This document shows positions 62,000-64,000 of a stretch of DNA of 64,000 nucleotides, piece by piece. The stretch is from the NCBI GenBank assembly GCA_963573385.1, contig CAUYLG010018017.1:1-64000 (forward strand), given 5' to 3'. How positions within the stretch are numbered: the stretch's first letter is position 1; every line of letters starts with the position of its first letter. This DNA is from Cacajao melanocephalus. Its lineage: Eukaryota; Chordata; Mammalia; Primates; Pitheciidae. A program made the translations under genes and the position numbers. Under the pieces are notes generated by a model that was not told the DNA's origin, did no database searches, and worked only from the letters and a program-made list of their open reading frames with translations.

Positions 62000-63977
62000 A
62001 TCATGCAACCTTATGTGTATGTGTGAGTGTTTGTGCGTGTGTGTACGTATGTACAGAGATTGGATACAAATTTGCCATGGCTTTTGTTAATCAGCAAATA
62101 AGCTTTGCCCATTTGGACATACTATCAGAATTCTGAATTTCTGGTTAAAAATCTCTTTACTTGAACATGTCTGTTGGAAATCACTGCCGTTGCTGTTGCC
62201 AGGGGTCATTAAATGTACAGGAGAGGAGGCAAGGCAGAGATACTCTTCCTTGTCTTAAATGAGCAAGGGTTAGTGCAGAACACTGGGGGATGAGCAAGTT
62301 ATATACAATCCCAGGGACGCTGGTCCCTCTCCTGGGAACTGCGAAATTCCATGCCACTGTGAAGTGGCTTAGAAATGAGCCGACAAAGAAGTCCATTGAC
62401 TTTAACGTGAATATGCTTGAATCACACAGAAGACAAGAGTAAATCACCTTACAACTGCGTCTAGTGTAATTTTTCTGTTTCCTTCCAGTTCCCCCACCCC
62501 CACCCCTTTTGTTCTTTGTGGATGTTTTTGTTATCAGCAGCATCATTGAGAAGCTGCCTTTTTGGGATTTTTCTATGGGTGACTAGGGTGTGAGCTAGGT
62601 GCTGCTGCAGTATGAATCTTTTAAAAGCTGCCTAAGAAATATTTAAGACCCTGGTCTAGGAGGAACGGCTCTCCCAGGCATAATTTTTGGTGCTGGTTGC
62701 AGCAGGGAGCGTATGCTGGGAGGAAAGTATTATTTTTCTAAATGGAAGGTGTCAGATGGTCACGCAATGTGACTGCATGTTCGAGATCACTGCCTCCCAT
62801 CTGCAATTTGTGACGTGTGAAAGATTCTGCCCAAATGTGCTCACCAACTGGAAATCCTCGGCACTTTTTTTCCTTATCAGGAGAGACCAAGATAACCAAT
62901 GGTTTACAGATCAGGGATCCTATCAAATTAATATCACTGTAGGATAAAATCTGTTTTAAATACAACTCCTAAACTCCAGCAAAGTTAACTAGTACAAACA
63001 AGTTCATTCATCTGATTAAGAACCGCTGCTCAGGAAACAACAACAAAACGAAATCTGCTTATCACTGTCTCTCCCTTCAAAATAGTCTTATGTTTATAGC
63101 TTTTGCAAACAGGCTGGATCCAAAAGATGATATATTTTTCCATGCTAATTAATATAGACCAAATGACAGCATCCACCAGGACTGGAGTAAAGCATTTTCA
63201 AATCATTGTTAGCTTTTCCTTGTCTTATACTCCTCTGAGTCTTTTTCCAGTTAAACACAGCAAAACCCAGAAAGAGCAGACTATTTAGCCATTGCCTAAG
63301 TAAGGGTTCCATGTTTTGAGCTGAGTTCGAACCTTTGAGCTCTGCTTATTCTTGCTAGGCATAATTCCCAGTTTCACAGATAAAAGGGTCATAAAAAGGC
63401 TCATAAGATGCTTCAGACATCAAACAGCTCATACAAAACAATATCTTGATGAGTTAAGTGCAAATGAATCAGAAATATAATGGGCTAAAATTTCCTTGTG
63501 ATGCACAGGGGTTGACATTTCAAGGAGAGAAGTGCTTCTCCCTGCAAAGCACACCTTGAGTTTCATCACAGTTGCCCCTTGGAAAGGGAGTGTCTAGATT
63601 TGGCCTGACTGAGAGGTGGGCTTCATTTGCTTTATTCTAACTTGATAGAGTGAAAAAAAGGGAGGGTCTTGCTTCAGGTCTTAGTTTCTCATCTGTATAA
63701 AATGAGGAAGGAGGAAGGGCTAGAAGAAAGAAATCCGCAGGCGAGTGCAAAAGCTGTATTCATTCCCAAATCATTTTATATTGTATATTTTGCATCACAA
63801 AGCTCTTCACAATCAGTGACAAAATATAGAGGGATTACAAATTCAAGAGATGGATCACCATCACTGTTTTGTGAAGCGGCATGCCGCTGTTGGCTGCTGA
63901 GGGTACGTAGGAAATTACAAAGGGCTGAAATCCTCTGTGCTAAGACAGTGATCTGTAGTACAAAGGCATGGGCATGA
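62000..63977. other. Mostly unique, moderately GC-richer sequence to the window end
   Basis: No recognisable repeat over most of it, apart from a possible MIR scrap at about 63665-63710. It has a C-run tract (CCCCCACCCCCACCCC) at 62491-62507. It could include regulatory sequence, but nothing in it proves that. Confidence 0.3.
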
Positions 63978-64000
63978 CACCTCCTCCCAAAAGAAGTGCC

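Overview
This window is vertebrate nuclear DNA, almost certainly from a primate and most likely human. The evidence is the repeat content: several roughly 300 bp Alu elements of J and S type, L1 fragments of primate (L1P) and mammalian (L1M/HAL1) age, MIR and L2 relics, hAT-Charlie elements (MER5A, MER20), a MADE1 mariner fragment, MaLR LTRs and a processed SET pseudogene. I see no bacterial features, tRNA, rRNA, CRISPR array or intact protein-coding gene. The open reading frames in the window are short, many lack ATG, and several run through simple repeats.

The one region with a clear regulatory look is 5.9-9.2 kb. It holds two CpG-rich blocks (about 5.96-6.93 kb and 8.84-9.18 kb). Each contains a plausible non-coding first exon on the MINUS strand ending in a good splice donor: about 6931->6696 (TATA box TATAAATA at 6961->6954, C/EBP-type palindrome at 6976-6983, one short upstream ORF) and about 9130->8840 (no ATG anywhere on the sense strand, donor CTG|GTAAGC). 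The simplest reading is a pair of alternative promoters/first exons of a gene that continues leftward out of the window. I cannot name that gene. A (TC)n-spacer-(GA)n inverted microsatellite lies between them.

The rest is intergenic or intronic sequence. From 9.2 to 28 kb it is AT-rich with L2, MIR, MER5A, an AluJ and an antisense L1M/HAL1 split by a MER20 and an LTR-like repeat; that LTR-like repeat itself carries a truncated L1. At 28.3-33.8 kb there is one old sense-strand L1 with its 5' region, ORF1, part of ORF2 and 3' UTR, interrupted by a younger L1 that inserted with a 5' inversion (twin priming) and by an Alu. From 33.9 to 43.3 kb there is an antisense L1P end, an MST-type LTR, a MADE1 fragment, an antisense L1M, an unresolved LTR-like element and an Alu. 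At 48.2-50.7 kb there is a second old sense L1 with an Alu and a foreign ~117 bp insert that matches sequence 1.2 kb downstream. At 51.6-53.4 kb lies a HAL1-like relic.

At 53.6-55.2 kb there is a SET (TAF-I alpha isoform) retropseudogene with a 16 bp target-site duplication, followed by two Alus, a MaLR LTR, L2 and MIR relics and mostly unique sequence to the end.

I found no undescribed biological system. The most checkable new observations are the minus-strand promoter pair, an 85 bp inverted duplication at 3.1-3.6 kb whose inner 42 bp differ at one position, the 49.9/51.2 kb duplicated segment, and the nested L1 history. Repeat family names come from memory of consensus sequences and have not been checked with RepeatMasker.
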